The notes below the pieces were generated by a model. That model searched no databases and was not told the DNA's origin. It saw nothing but the letters and a program-made list of their open reading frames with translations. Positions 1 to 8,596 of a DNA stretch of 64,000 nucleotides are shown in pieces. This DNA is from Gordonia pseudamarae (GTDB lineage Bacteria > Actinomycetota > Actinomycetes > Mycobacteriales > Mycobacteriaceae). Position 1 is the stretch's first letter, and every line of letters begins with the position of its first letter. The DNA lies in the NCBI RefSeq assembly GCF_025273675.1, contig NZ_CP045809.1, forward strand, positions 5,083,009 through 5,147,008. The letters run 5' to 3'. The translations under genes were made by a program, and so were the position numbers.

Positions 1-50
1 ACGGGGACCTTCCCGTGTCCGGCGACCAGTCCGGAAACCACCAAACTCAT
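1..50 (-). CDS. livF: Branched-chain amino acid ABC transporter ATPase LivF, N-terminus only
   Basis: The minus strand opens an ATG at position 50 that overlaps the TGA of the preceding gene as ATGA, a translational coupling signature. The 16 visible residues (MSLVVSGLVAGHGKVPV) match the usual start of LivF, the second ATPase of branched-chain amino acid importers, where a short beta strand is followed by a G-G/Y-G-K-V-P-V stretch before Walker A. The rest lies outside the window, so the identification rests on context (LivH, LivM and LivG are just upstream) and this short stretch. Confidence 0.7.
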   Translation of the reverse strand, partial: MSLVVSGLVAGHGKVP

Positions 51-2920
51 GACACGGCCTCGCTTGTGGCGTCCGCCGCTCGTGTGGTGTCCGCCGACGG
101 TCCGGCGACCGCGGTCGCCGGATCCGCAGCACCGGAGGCGGACGTTCCCAGATAGGCCGTGAGCACAGCCGGGTCGGTGCGGATCTGTTCGGGAGTGCCA
201 CTGGCGAGCAGCTTGCCGAAGTCGAGTACGTGGATCCGATCGCAGATACTCAGCACCAGGCCCATGTCGTGCTCGACGAGCAGGATGCTCACGCCGGTGT
301 TCCGCAATGCCTTGAGACGCTCACCCAGCCAGGCGCTTTCACCGGTGTCCAGACCGCCCGCGGGTTCGTCGAGCAGCAGCACCGACGGTGTGCCCGCCAG
401 CGCCCGCGCGATCGACACCAACTGCCGCTGTCCCTGCGAGAGCTGTCCGGCCGCAACATGCTGGACGCCGGAAAGGCCCAGAGTGGCGAAGATCTCGTCG
501 AGTTCGGCCGCGTCCGCCCGCGCACCGGCCGGCCGGCCGGACAGCCCCACCGACACGTTCTCGGCGACACTGAGATCCTCGTAGAGTTCGATGGCCTGGA
601 ACGTTCGGCCGAGGCCGGAACGGATTCTGCGGTAGGTACTCTCGCTGCTGATGATGCCGATCTCTCCCGATGCCGAGGCCAGTCCGACCTCGCCCTCGCA
701 GCGGGCGAAGCCACTGATCGCGTCCATCAGGGTGGTCTTGCCCGCACCGTTGGGCCCGATGAGCCCGACGATGGCGCCGCGCGGCACCGAGAACCCGACG
801 TCGTCTACGGCGACCACGCCGCCGTACCGTACGGTGACCCCGGACAGCTTCAGCACCACATCGGTATCCGAAATCTCGTGCACAGGAGCCGAATTAGATA
901 TTCTTACGCGGTCGGTCCCGGCGGTGTGGGTGAGCGCCGGCGCAGTCTCGGCCGCGCCGTGCCCGGTCACCGATGCCGTATCGGCTGGGGCCGGCGGGCC
1001 TCGCCTGATCGTCCTGCCCGCCGCCAGCACCCCACCGGCGATTCCCTCCGGCCGGAAGAGCACCACGACGATCAGTGCCAGTCCGACCAGAAGCTGATAC
1101 AGGTCGCCGCCACCGGCCGCGTCGAGGCCGTAGTAGAACACCCCGCCCGTGGCGAGAACACCGCCGATCACCCCACCCGTCACCGAGGTCACCCCGGCCA
1201 GGTACACCGTGGCGAACAGCAGCACGCTGTACAGCACCGCGAAGGGCTGGAACGAGACATTGGTCTGCTGGTAGGCCAGCAACGTACCGCCGAGACCGGC
1301 GATGAACGCGGCAATGCCGAACGCGGCGAGCTTGGTGGCCACCACGTTGACCCCCGACGCCGCGGCCGATCGTTCGTTGGCGCGTACCGCGAGCATCCGG
1401 GAGCCGAGGCGGCTGCGCCGCAGCATCGCGACCCCGACGCCCACGGCGATCGCCACCGCCAGCGCGAACAGCCCGAAGCCCGCGCGGGGGTAGTCGCCGC
1501 CGGTGCCGACACCGAGATCGATGCCGAAGATCGACGGGTCGGGGACGTCGACACCGCTCGCGTCGACGAAGTCGGTGTTGCGGAACCAGAACGCCTCCAG
1601 CGTGTACGCCATCGTCAGCGTCACCACCGCCACGGTGAGACCGCGGATGCGCAACGCGGGCAGTCCGATCACCACACCGATGGCCGCGGCGATCAGTGCG
1701 GCGAGCAGCGGCGCGAACGGGAACGGGACGCCCCAGCTGTCGGTGATCGGGCCGACCAGGAACGCGGCCGCACCGGCGATGGCCAGCTGTGCCAGCGACA
1801 CCTGGCCCGCGTAGCCGGTGACCACCACCTGCGACAGCCCGATGACCGTCATGATGATCGTGGCGATGACCGCCAGTCGCCAGTCGCCGCCGGTCACCAT
1901 GACCGCCACAGCACCCACGACCGCCGCCACCGCCGCCCACGCGGCCACGTGCCGCGGGTACGGCGCGCTGCCGAGTCCGGAGACGATCACCGCACCCCGC
2001 GAATGCAGCGGTTTGGCCCACAACACCAGCACCACCAGCACCACGATCAGCGGCACCAGCTCGACCAGCCCGGTCGAGGGCAGCCAGTCGTACACGCGCG
2101 GCAGGTAGGTGGCCTCCGACTGCAACATCCCGATCACCAGACCCGCGGCGACCGCCGCCAGGATCGAGGAGAACCGGCCGATGATCGCCGCGGCCAGCGC
2201 GGGCACGATGAACAGCGTGTAGGCGTTGGGCGTGAGCGGCACGATCGGCGAGATCAGGATGCCGGCCAGGCCCGCGACGGCGGCGCCGATCATCCAGTTG
2301 GCGGCGGCGATCCTGTCCGGGGACAGTCCGCTGACGTAGGCTCCCGCCTCGCTCTCCGACGCCGCGCGGGTGGCCAGCCCGAACCGGGTGAACCGGTAGG
2401 CCGCGGCCAGGGCCAGGGCGATCACCACGATGGTGGCGGCGAACAGCACCCGGTCCAGGGGCACCCGGATGTCACCGAACTCGAGGATGTCGATCGGGAA
2501 GATCGCATCGACGGCCGGCCCCTTGGTGCCCAGCCGGGCGGTGGTGAGGGCGGCGAAGATGATCATCACGCCGATCGACGCGACCGTACGCGCCACCGGT
2601 GGCGCCTTGCGCAATGGCCGGAACACCGCCAGGTACAGAAGCAGGCCGACTGCCGCGCACGCGATCATCGAGATGACGGCCGCGACCGCGAATCCCGGAT
2701 CACCGCCGATCTCGATGCTCTCGGGCAGTCCGGGGATCATCACCAGCAACTCACCCTGGCGCAGGTAGGCGTAGGTGTACGCGCCAAACAGGGCCAGCGA
2801 TCCGGTGGCGAAGTTCATCACGCCGGAGCTGCGGTAGATCACCACCAGTGCCAGTGCGAGGGCGGCGAACACCCCACCCGACCCGAGTCCGAGCAGCAGA
2901 AACTGAACGTGGTCGGTCAC
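47..2920 (-). CDS. Branched-chain amino acid ABC transporter, LivH-LivM-LivG fusion
   Basis: A 957-residue protein joins three importer subunits normally made separately: a LivH-type permease (about residues 1-295), a LivM-type permease (about 310-635) and a LivG-type ATPase (about 690-930). The ATPase has Walker A GPNGAGKT at 722-729, the LSQGQ signature near 827 and Walker B LLLDEP near 848, so it should hydrolyse ATP. It probably imports branched-chain amino acids or similar small amides with an unseen binding protein and the LivF that follows in an ATGA overlap. The start is taken as GTG 2920, preceded by a GGGGTGG-like ribosome site; GTG 2929 is possible. The open frame runs 95 codons further upstream, but that part has no family similarity and crosses the promoter. 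The C-terminal 30 residues are Ala/Thr-rich filler. Confidence 0.9.
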   Translation of the reverse strand: MTDHVQFLLLGLGSGGVFAALALALVVIYRSSGVMNFATGSLALFGAYTYAYLRQGELLVMIPGLPESIEIGGDPGFAVAAVISMIACAAVGLLLYLAVFRPLRKAPPVARTVASIGVMIIFAALTTARLGTKGPAVDAIFPIDILEFGDIRVPLDRVLFAATIVVIALALAAAYRFTRFGLATRAASESEAGAYVSGLSPDRIAAANWMIGAAVAGLAGILISPIVPLTPNAYTLFIVPALAAAIIGRFSSILAAVAAGLVIGMLQSEATYLPRVYDWLPSTGLVELVPLIVVLVVLVLWAKPLHSRGAVIVSGLGSAPYPRHVAAWAAVAAVVGAVAVMVTGGDWRLAVIATIIMTVIGLSQVVVTGYAGQVSLAQLAIAGAAAFLVGPITDSWGVPFPFAPLLAALIAAAIGVVIGLPALRIRGLTVAVVTLTMAYTLEAFWFRNTDFVDASGVDVPDPSIFGIDLGVGTGGDYPRAGFGLFALAVAIAVGVGVAMLRRSRLGSRMLAVRANERSAAASGVNVVATKLAAFGIAAFIAGLGGTLLAYQQTNVSFQPFAVLYSVLLFATVYLAGVTSVTGGVIGGVLATGGVFYYGLDAAGGGDLYQLLVGLALIVVVLFRPEGIAGGVLAAGRTIRRGPPAPADTASVTGHGAAETAPALTHTAGTDRVRISNSAPVHEISDTDVVLKLSGVTVRYGGVVAVDDVGFSVPRGAIVGLIGPNGAGKTTLMDAISGFARCEGEVGLASASGEIGIISSESTYRRIRSGLGRTFQAIELYEDLSVAENVSVGLSGRPAGARADAAELDEIFATLGLSGVQHVAAGQLSQGQRQLVSIARALAGTPSVLLLDEPAGGLDTGESAWLGERLKALRNTGVSILLVEHDMGLVLSICDRIHVLDFGKLLASGTPEQIRTDPAVLTAYLGTSASGAADPATAVAGPSADTTRAADATSEAVS

Positions 2921-3002
2921 CGTGACCACCCCGGACTGTCTACGGGCATCGTGGCCGTGTCCCTCCGTAGGCATGAGCAATGTGACGTGAGTCTCACCGT
3001 GA

Positions 3003-3037
3003 TGCCAACAGTATCGACCCCGATAGCCTGTTGGCAA
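3003..3037 (-). promoter_or_regulatory. Palindromic operator overlapping the likely promoter of the liv operon
   Basis: Nine-base arms TGCCAACAG (3003-3011) and CTGTTGGCA (3028-3036) are perfectly complementary, with inner arms TATCG/CGATA. On the minus strand the same bases contain TTGCCA and GATACT separated by 16 bases, a plausible -35/-10 pair that would start transcription about 80 bases before the liv start codon. A repressor bound here would block the promoter. The rest of the 2921-3271 gap shows no other clear feature. Confidence 0.45.
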
Positions 3038-3271
3038 CGGCGCCCGACTCTTGACAACTACATCGCTTTTCTTACGGCCGGATCGAGCGGCCCCCACCGG
3101 GGATCCACTCGGAGACGATCCCAGTCGGGGACCGTCCATGCAATGCCTCGACTCACCCCACCGACGGGGCGCGGGCCATCGCGATCCCGTCGCCGACACC
3201 GGCAACGGGATAGAGTTCTCGCAGTTCAGCGAGACGGCCGGCGACGGCGCCGGACCCAGGAAAGGTTCACC

Positions 3272-3868
3272 ATGTCAGATCTCGACGACCTGCTCACCCG
3301 CATCCCCGTCAGCGACATCGCCAAGCAACTCGGTGTCGACGACACGACCGCCCGCGCGGCGGTCGAACAGGCGGTGCCGGCGTTGCTGACCGGGCTGCAG
3401 CAGCAGACCACCGACGAGGCATCGGCCCAGGGGCTCGCATCAGCGCTCGCCCAGCACCCGGCCGACCTCGCCGAAGGCGACATCAACCTCGCCGACGTCG
3501 ACACCGCCGACGGCGGCAAGATCGTCAACAAGATCTTCGGTTCCGAGACCGACAACGTCGCCCAGGCATTGTCCGGCGCCAACGCCGCCGCGGGTGTCGA
3601 CCAGGGTCTGGTGCAGAAGCTGCTGCCGATACTCGCACCGATCGTGCTCAGCTACCTGACCTCCAAGGTCCTCGGCGGCAAGGGCGGCGGCACGAAATCC
3701 TCCGGCGGCGACCTCGGCAGCATCCTGGGTTCGGTACTCGGCGGCAACGCGGGCGGCGGCCTGGGCGGCATCCTGGGTTCGGTGCTCGGCGGCAACGCGG
3801 GCGGCGGGGCGGCCAAGGGCGGCGGACTCGGCGATCTGCTCGGCGGAATCCTCGGCGGCCGCAAGTAG
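3272..3868 (+). CDS. DUF937 family protein, Gly-rich C-terminus
   Basis: A 198-residue protein. The first 130 residues match DUF937 (YidB-like small helical proteins): an N-terminal D-L-L-x-R-I-P helix, a VxxLLPILAPIVLSYL segment and no signal peptide. The C-terminal 65 residues are a glycine-rich tail with two near-identical LGSILGSVLGGNAGGG units, a common ending in actinobacterial members. The function of this family is not established. The start is ATG 3272 with a GGAAAGG site at 3259-3265; the longer open frame upstream reads antisense through the liv gene. It is a single-gene unit that ends at the bidirectional terminator at 3927. Confidence 0.85.
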   Translation: MSDLDDLLTRIPVSDIAKQLGVDDTTARAAVEQAVPALLTGLQQQTTDEASAQGLASALAQHPADLAEGDINLADVDTADGGKIVNKIFGSETDNVAQALSGANAAAGVDQGLVQKLLPILAPIVLSYLTSKVLGGKGGGTKSSGGDLGSILGSVLGGNAGGGLGGILGSVLGGNAGGGAAKGGGLGDLLGGILGGRK

Positions 3869-3926
3869 CCACCGGCCGGTAAAGGTGAGGGCGCGGGCGG
3901 CGAACCTCGAAACCGGTGAGATGACA

Positions 3927-3970
3927 AGAAACCCGGTGAGACGACGGCGTCGTCGTCTCACCGGGTTTCT
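3927..3970. terminator. Bidirectional terminator hairpin
   Basis: A perfect 20-bp stem (3927-3946 with 3951-3970) and a 4-base loop lie between the convergent DUF937 and DUF779 genes. The AGAAACCC foot gives A/T-containing ends on both strands. A partial extra copy of the arm (AAACCGGTGAGATGA) lies just to the left at 3910-3924. The arm sequence recurs in the terminator at 31854-31895. Confidence 0.8.
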
Positions 3971-4035
3971 GGGCTCACAGGCCCGCACTTCACCTACCGT
4001 GGTCACATCTCAACCGGCGGTACGGGGCCGATGAC

Positions 4036-4473
4036 CTACGCGCTGAAATCAGCCCCGACCTTCGGCGGTGCCTGGGCCAGCAGATCGTTCTCGTCGGCAC
4101 TGAAAGCCCTTGAGCGCGACAGGAAACGCACACCCTCAGGGGCCTCCAGGCTGAATCCGGCACCGCGGCCCTTGACCACGTCGAGGATCAACTGTGTGTG
4201 CTTCCACAATTCGAACTGGTCACCGTTGATCCAGACCCGCACCGCCGGAATGGGTTCGGGTAGTCCGATCTCACCGACCAGCACGTCGCGTTGGCCGATG
4301 CGGTATTCGCCGACCGGGTAGCACATCGGGGCCGAACCGTCACAGCAGCCGCCGGATTGGTGGATCATGAGGCCGCCGTGCAACTCCGATAGTTTGGTCA
4401 GGAGTTGCACGGCGGAGTCTGTGGCGGTGACCCGATCGGGAACGTCCTGTTGTGAAACATTCTGTTCTGACAC
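4036..4473 (-). CDS. DUF779 domain-containing protein, aldehyde dehydrogenase companion
   Basis: A 145-residue soluble protein covering the whole DUF779 family. Visible hallmarks are the QSGGCCDGSAPMC motif (about residues 39-51), whose three cysteines may bind metal or act in redox, and the hydrophobic WINGDQFELWKHTQLILDVVKGRGAGFSLE block. DUF779 genes very often sit next to acetaldehyde-type dehydrogenases, as here (aldehyde dehydrogenase stop at 4674, same strand, 200 bases upstream). The biochemical role is not known; a helper role for the dehydrogenase is inferred from context. It ends just before the shared terminator at 3927-3970. Confidence 0.85.
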   Translation of the reverse strand: MSEQNVSQQDVPDRVTATDSAVQLLTKLSELHGGLMIHQSGGCCDGSAPMCYPVGEYRIGQRDVLVGEIGLPEPIPAVRVWINGDQFELWKHTQLILDVVKGRGAGFSLEAPEGVRFLSRSRAFSADENDLLAQAPPKVGADFSA

Positions 4474-4584
4474 GGATTGTCACCTCTCAATCTGGTTGAT
4501 GAAAGCGGTCCCGACAGTGACTTGGCTGTAACCCGAGCCTGGACTGCCACCGCGACATCCTCATCGCGGTGACGGCCCAGGCCC

Positions 4585-4672
4585 GAACAATTCCTTCCCG
4601 GACAATTCCTTTCCGGACGACAACTCCTTCCCGGAGAATCAGGGAATCAGAATCCTCCGGACGGTTCTCCGG
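4585..4672. repeat. Short direct repeats and an inverted repeat after the aldehyde dehydrogenase gene
   Basis: Three degenerate copies of ACAATTCCTTCCCGG (4585-4633) are followed by CCGGAGAA (4631-4638) and TTCTCCGG (4665-4672), which could pair as an 8-bp stem with a 26-base loop directly after the stop codon at 4674. It may slow or end transcription between the dehydrogenase and DUF779, but no T run follows, so terminator function is uncertain. Confidence 0.3.
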
Positions 4673-4673
4673 A

Positions 4674-6197
4674 TCAGAAGAAACCCTTCGCACTCTGAGC
4701 GTAACCGACCAGCAGGTTCTTCGTCTGCTGATAGTGCTCGAGCATCATCAGATGATTCTCGCGGCCGATACCGGACTGCTTGTAACCACCGAAGGCGGCG
4801 TGTGCCGGGTAGTCGTGGTAAGTGTTGGTCCACACACGACCGGCCTGGATTTCGCGGCCGGCGCGGTACGCGGTGGCACCGTCACGGGTCCACACACCCG
4901 CACCGAGGCCGTACAGGGTGTCGTTGGCGATGGCCATCGCGTCCTCGTAGGAGTCGAACGTGGTGACCGCGAGAACCGGACCGAAGATCTCCTCCTGGAA
5001 TATGCGCATCTTGTTGTCGCCGGCGAACACGGTGGGCTGGATGTAGTAGCCACCCGCGAGGTCGCCACCGAGGTCGGCGGGCTCGCCACCGGTGAGGACC
5101 TTGGCGCCTTCCTGCTTGCCGATGTTCAGGTACGAGGTGATCTTCTCGAACTGATCGTTGGATGCCTGCGCACCCATCATCGTGTCGGTGTCGAGCGGGT
5201 TGCCCTGCTTGATCTGCTTGACGCGCTCGACGGCCTTACCGATGAAGTCGTCGTAGATGTCGCCCTGGATGAGTGCGCGGCTCGGGCAGGTGCACACCTC
5301 GCCCTGGTTGAGCGCGAACATCGTGAAGCCTTCGAGGGCGCGGTCGAGGAAGCCGTCGTCCTTGGCGGTGACATCGCTGAAGAAGATGTTGGGGCTCTTA
5401 CCGCCGAGTTCGAGGGTGACCGGGATCAGGTTCTCCGACGCGTACTGCATGATGAGGCGGCCGGTGGTGGTCTCACCGGTAAACGCGATCTTGCGGATCC
5501 GGTTGCTCGACGCGAGCGGCTTGCCCGCCTCCACACCGAAGCCGTTGACGATGTTGATGACACCGTCGGGCAGCAGGTCGCTGATGAGGCTCATCACGTA
5601 CAGGATCGAGGCGGGGGTCTGCTCGGCCGGCTTGAGCACCACCGCGTTGCCGGCGGCGAGCGCTGGGGCGAGCTTCCACACGGCCATGAGGATCGGGAAG
5701 TTCCACGGGATGATCTGGCCGACCACGCCGAGGGGCTCGTGGAAGTGGTAGGCGACGGTGTCCTCGTCGACCTCGGAGATCGAGCCCTCCTGCGCGCGAA
5801 GGGCACCGGCGAAGTAGCGGAAGTGGTCGACGGCGAGCGGGATGTCCGCGGCGAGGGTCTCGCGGACGGCCTTGCCGTTGTCCCAGGTCTCGGCGACGGC
5901 GATCTTCTCGAGGTTCTCCTCGATGCGATCGGCGATGCGGAGCAAGATCAGCGAACGCTCGGCGACGGAGGTCTTGCCCCAGGCCGGTGCGGCGGCGTGG
6001 GCGGCGTCGAGGGCGAGGTCGATATCCTCGGCGGTCGAGCGGGCGACCTCGCAGAACACCTTGCCGTCGACGGGGGACGGGTTCTCGAAGTACTGGCCCT
6101 TGACCGGCGGAACCCACTTGCCGCCGATCCAGTTCTCGTAGCGGGATTCAAAGTTCATCACCGAACCCTCGGTGCCCGGCTTGGTGTAAACAGTCAT
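4674..6197 (-). CDS. NAD-dependent aldehyde dehydrogenase, acetaldehyde/EPTC-inducible (ThcA/ExaC-like) type
   Basis: A 507-residue full-length aldehyde dehydrogenase that oxidises aldehydes to carboxylates with NAD. Catalytic features are present: Asn166 in PWNFP, general base Glu263 in LELGG and nucleophile Cys302 in GEVCTCPSR. The paired CxC at the active site and the N-terminus [20 protein letters not shown] are typical of the acetaldehyde dehydrogenase II/ThcA group, which serves alcohol, acetoin and thiocarbamate catabolism. It has a DUF779 partner downstream and a GAF regulator upstream on the same strand, so the three form a likely aldehyde-response unit. The start ATG 6197 has a GAGGAGAAG-type site; a second ATG at codon 14 would also give an intact domain. 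Confidence 0.93.
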   Translation of the reverse strand: MTVYTKPGTEGSVMNFESRYENWIGGKWVPPVKGQYFENPSPVDGKVFCEVARSTAEDIDLALDAAHAAAPAWGKTSVAERSLILLRIADRIEENLEKIAVAETWDNGKAVRETLAADIPLAVDHFRYFAGALRAQEGSISEVDEDTVAYHFHEPLGVVGQIIPWNFPILMAVWKLAPALAAGNAVVLKPAEQTPASILYVMSLISDLLPDGVINIVNGFGVEAGKPLASSNRIRKIAFTGETTTGRLIMQYASENLIPVTLELGGKSPNIFFSDVTAKDDGFLDRALEGFTMFALNQGEVCTCPSRALIQGDIYDDFIGKAVERVKQIKQGNPLDTDTMMGAQASNDQFEKITSYLNIGKQEGAKVLTGGEPADLGGDLAGGYYIQPTVFAGDNKMRIFQEEIFGPVLAVTTFDSYEDAMAIANDTLYGLGAGVWTRDGATAYRAGREIQAGRVWTNTYHDYPAHAAFGGYKQSGIGRENHLMMLEHYQQTKNLLVGYAQSAKGFF

Positions 6198-6281
6198 CGC
6201 TTCTCCTCAACAGTGTGGCGCGGACCTGGATGTGATCTGTTACATAGATTAGAGCTGGGGTGGTTGCAGTCACCATGCATT

Positions 6282-6294
6282 ACGTTGCCAACGT
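6282..6294. promoter_or_regulatory. Palindrome ACGTTGcCAACGT, candidate activator site
   Basis: A 13-base inverted repeat sits 85-97 bases before the aldehyde dehydrogenase start, in the gap between the regulator gene (ends 6447) and its presumed target. This is a typical distance for an activator site. Binding by the GAF regulator at 6447-7781 is an inference from position only. Confidence 0.3.
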
Positions 6295-6446
6295 TGGGAG
6301 AACACGACAACCGCAGGTAAACATCTGTTCAGCACGCCCTGGAGTCATGACCCCGGCGGCACCTGGTCTCCAGACGTGATCTCACGACCCCGCCGTCGGC
6401 GACATCCGCGCGGTGGGGCTGCGGCGTGCGCGGCGGAGAATTCGAC

Positions 6447-7781
6447 TCAGATCCCGAAGCGCTTGTCCAGCAATCGAATACGTCCGGCGACAACAGCCCG
6501 GTCGGGATGTCCGGGCGGCAGCCGGTGCTCCAGCCTCCGCCAGGCGTCGAGATCGTCGCGGCCGTGCACCGACGTCGTCCACCTGCGCAACGCGGCCACG
6601 TCGCCGGCGGCGATGATGCGCGAGCGCAGATCCTCCCGTAGTTCTTCGAGAATATCGACGATGCCGGGGGCCGACGATTCGGCGAGCAATCCGCCGCGGC
6701 CGAGCCGTTCGATCGCCGAGACCAGGTCGTCGCCCGAGGCGATCTGCTCGCGGATCCGGCCGAGGTCCGAATCGACGGCGACGGTCAGTCGGTACGGACG
6801 GGATCCCACCACCGTGCTGCCCAGGTCCTTGCGAAGCCGGGAGATCTCGGCGCGGACGGTGACCGGGTCGAGGCCGTCCTCGGCGAGCAGCAGCGCGAGC
6901 TGTTCGGTGCCGAGGCCGTCGGGGAAGGACTGCAGAAGTACCAGGATCTCGGCGTGCCGCTTGGACAGGTTGCGCACGCCGGTCATGTCGCCGCCTCGCT
7001 GCCAGCGATATCCGCCGTCACCGAGCACCTCCAACCGTGCCCCGCGCGGCGCGGGCACCGTGGTTCCCACGACGTGCGGGATGCCCGAGGACCGGCCCGA
7101 CCGCCGCGCGCCGTCGCGGACGGCGGCGAGGTCGACCGCGCGAGATTTGAGTTCACGCTCCACGGCCGCGACCACCGAGCGGACGGCGGCAAGGGCGAAC
7201 GGCGCCTCCACCTCGCGCCCACCGGTCACATCGATCGCACCGATGACGTGCCCGGTGATCGGATCGTGCACCGGCGCGGCCGCGCAGCTCCACTGCTGGA
7301 CCGGTCCGGCGAAATGTTCGGGGCCGATCACCTGCACCCCGCGGTCGACGGCCAGCGCCAGACCCGGGGCATTGGTGCCGACGACGTCCTCGCTCCACAC
7401 CGAGCCTTCGACGAAGTTGATACCGCCGGCCCTGTCGCGGGCATCCGAGGATCCCTCGACCCACAGCAGCCTGCCGACCTCGTCCGTGAGCGCGACCAGC
7501 ACGCCGGAATCGGCGATGTCATCGAGCATGAGCGAACGCACGAGCGGAAGGACGGCGGTGATGGGGTGGGTCGCGCGGTACTCGATGAACTCCGGGTGGC
7601 TCATCACCCGCGGGTCGTCGGGACTGGTTATCCCAGGATCGACGCCATTGTGCATGGATCGGGCCCAGGAGTCGCGGACCACGGTGCGGACGGCGTCGGA
7701 TGACGGCGTGACACCGGACAGAAAATCCTCGTAAGCGCGCCGAACACGCGAAGGCCCCGCACCGGGATCACTCACATCCAC
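6447..7781 (-). CDS. GAF-domain transcriptional regulator (AcoR-like), probable aldehyde dehydrogenase activator
   Basis: A 444-residue protein. A GAF sensor domain covers about residues 70-215, with the G-x-N-F-V/E-G-S-V-W-S-E-D-V-V-G-T-N-A stretch of acetoin-regulator (AcoR)-type sensors, then a DNA-binding part around residues 270-330 (LSKRHAEILVLL...VTVRAEISRLRKDLG), which resembles a winged helix. It has no sigma-54 AAA domain, so it follows the short actinobacterial design. Its position directly upstream of, and on the same strand as, the aldehyde dehydrogenase suggests that it controls that gene in response to a small carbon compound. The C-terminal 110 residues are helical and not assigned. 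Confidence 0.8.
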   Translation of the reverse strand: MDVSDPGAGPSRVRRAYEDFLSGVTPSSDAVRTVVRDSWARSMHNGVDPGITSPDDPRVMSHPEFIEYRATHPITAVLPLVRSLMLDDIADSGVLVALTDEVGRLLWVEGSSDARDRAGGINFVEGSVWSEDVVGTNAPGLALAVDRGVQVIGPEHFAGPVQQWSCAAAPVHDPITGHVIGAIDVTGGREVEAPFALAAVRSVVAAVERELKSRAVDLAAVRDGARRSGRSSGIPHVVGTTVPAPRGARLEVLGDGGYRWQRGGDMTGVRNLSKRHAEILVLLQSFPDGLGTEQLALLLAEDGLDPVTVRAEISRLRKDLGSTVVGSRPYRLTVAVDSDLGRIREQIASGDDLVSAIERLGRGGLLAESSAPGIVDILEELREDLRSRIIAAGDVAALRRWTTSVHGRDDLDAWRRLEHRLPPGHPDRAVVAGRIRLLDKRFGI

Positions 7782-7965
7782 TCACCGACTTCGTCATCAT
7801 GTCCAATTGTGCCGTGACACTGTGATGCAGGCAACGATAACCCGGACGATGTGGGGACCTTGTCCCATTGCCCTCCTGCCGCTGCCCGGAATACCGGCGT
7901 GATCAGCGCACGGTTGCACGTACTTGATCCCGAAGATACCCGTCCGCATCGGTCTCGCCGCACGT

Positions 7966-7999
7966 CATCGTCGATGTTTCATGTGAAACATCGACGATG
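7966..7999. repeat. Perfect 16-bp-arm palindrome containing a one-mismatch parS
   Basis: Arms 7966-7981 and 7984-7999 are perfect inverted copies around a TG centre. The core TGTTTCATGTGAAACA (7975-7990) differs from the parS consensus at a single central base. It lies in the 354-base divergent gap 7782-8135, where no gene is seen. It could be a weak ParB site, an operator for the flanking genes, or a hairpin. Confidence 0.5.
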
Positions 8000-8135
8000 C
8001 GTCGCACACGAGGCGTCATCGACCACGGTGTCACAGAGCGATGTCTCGGGTCATACACGCGACGCCGGTCACATCACCCGAACGGGTGCCCGGCAGGGCA
8101 GAATGAGAGGCGACATCCGGGAGAGAGGCACACCG

Positions 8136-8567
8136 ATGAAGACCGTGTTGAACGTGATCTGGCTGCTGTTGGCGGGGTTCTGGATGGCGATCGGCTACGC
8201 CGTGGCGGGCGTCATCTGTGTCATCTTCATCATCACCATTCCGTTCGGCATCGCCAGCTTCCGGATGGCGAACTACGCCCTGTGGCCGTTCGGCCGCACC
8301 GTGGTGCGCCACCCCGAGGCCGGCACGATGTCGATGGTCGGCAACATCATCTGGCTGCTGGTCGCGGGCATCTGGCTGGCGATCGGTCATATCACCACCG
8401 GCATCGCGTTGTGCCTGACCGTCATCGGTATCCCGCTGGGGATCGCCTCGTTCAAGATGGTGCCGGTGTCGCTGTTGCCACTGGGCGCCGAGATCGTGCC
8501 CAGCGACTCCCCCGCGGCCACCGGTTATCCCCCGCAGCAGTTTGGGGCGCCCCAGCAGTACCGGTAG
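8136..8567 (+). CDS. YccF domain-containing inner membrane protein
   Basis: A 143-residue membrane protein with two tandem YccF repeats. Each has an N-V-I-W-L-L-x-A-G-x-W-x-A-I-G hydrophobic segment followed by I-P-x-G-I-A-S-F-x-M (residues 6-45 and 67-107), giving about four membrane segments. The tail is Pro/Gln-rich and probably cytoplasmic. YccF proteins are widespread with no proven function. The start ATG 8136 has a GGGAGAGAGG site at 8118-8127; the open frame upstream is not YccF-like and would cross the palindrome at 7966. Confidence 0.85.
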   Translation: MKTVLNVIWLLLAGFWMAIGYAVAGVICVIFIITIPFGIASFRMANYALWPFGRTVVRHPEAGTMSMVGNIIWLLVAGIWLAIGHITTGIALCLTVIGIPLGIASFKMVPVSLLPLGAEIVPSDSPAATGYPPQQFGAPQQYR

Positions 8568-8596
8568 CGCGATATCGGTAACGGCACCGACCGGTC

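Noticed and set aside
3051..3080. TTGACA at 3051 as a promoter for the DUF937 gene
   Set aside because: No acceptable -10 sequence at 16-18 bases; treated as chance.
230..3271. Long plus-strand open frame through the liv gene
   Set aside because: Antisense reading of a high-GC gene, rich in Arg/His/Gln with no family pattern; only its last 198 codons (DUF937) are real.
4569..6320. 583-codon open frame opposite the aldehyde dehydrogenase
   Set aside because: Mirror of a conserved gene in high-GC DNA; no motif and no ribosome site.
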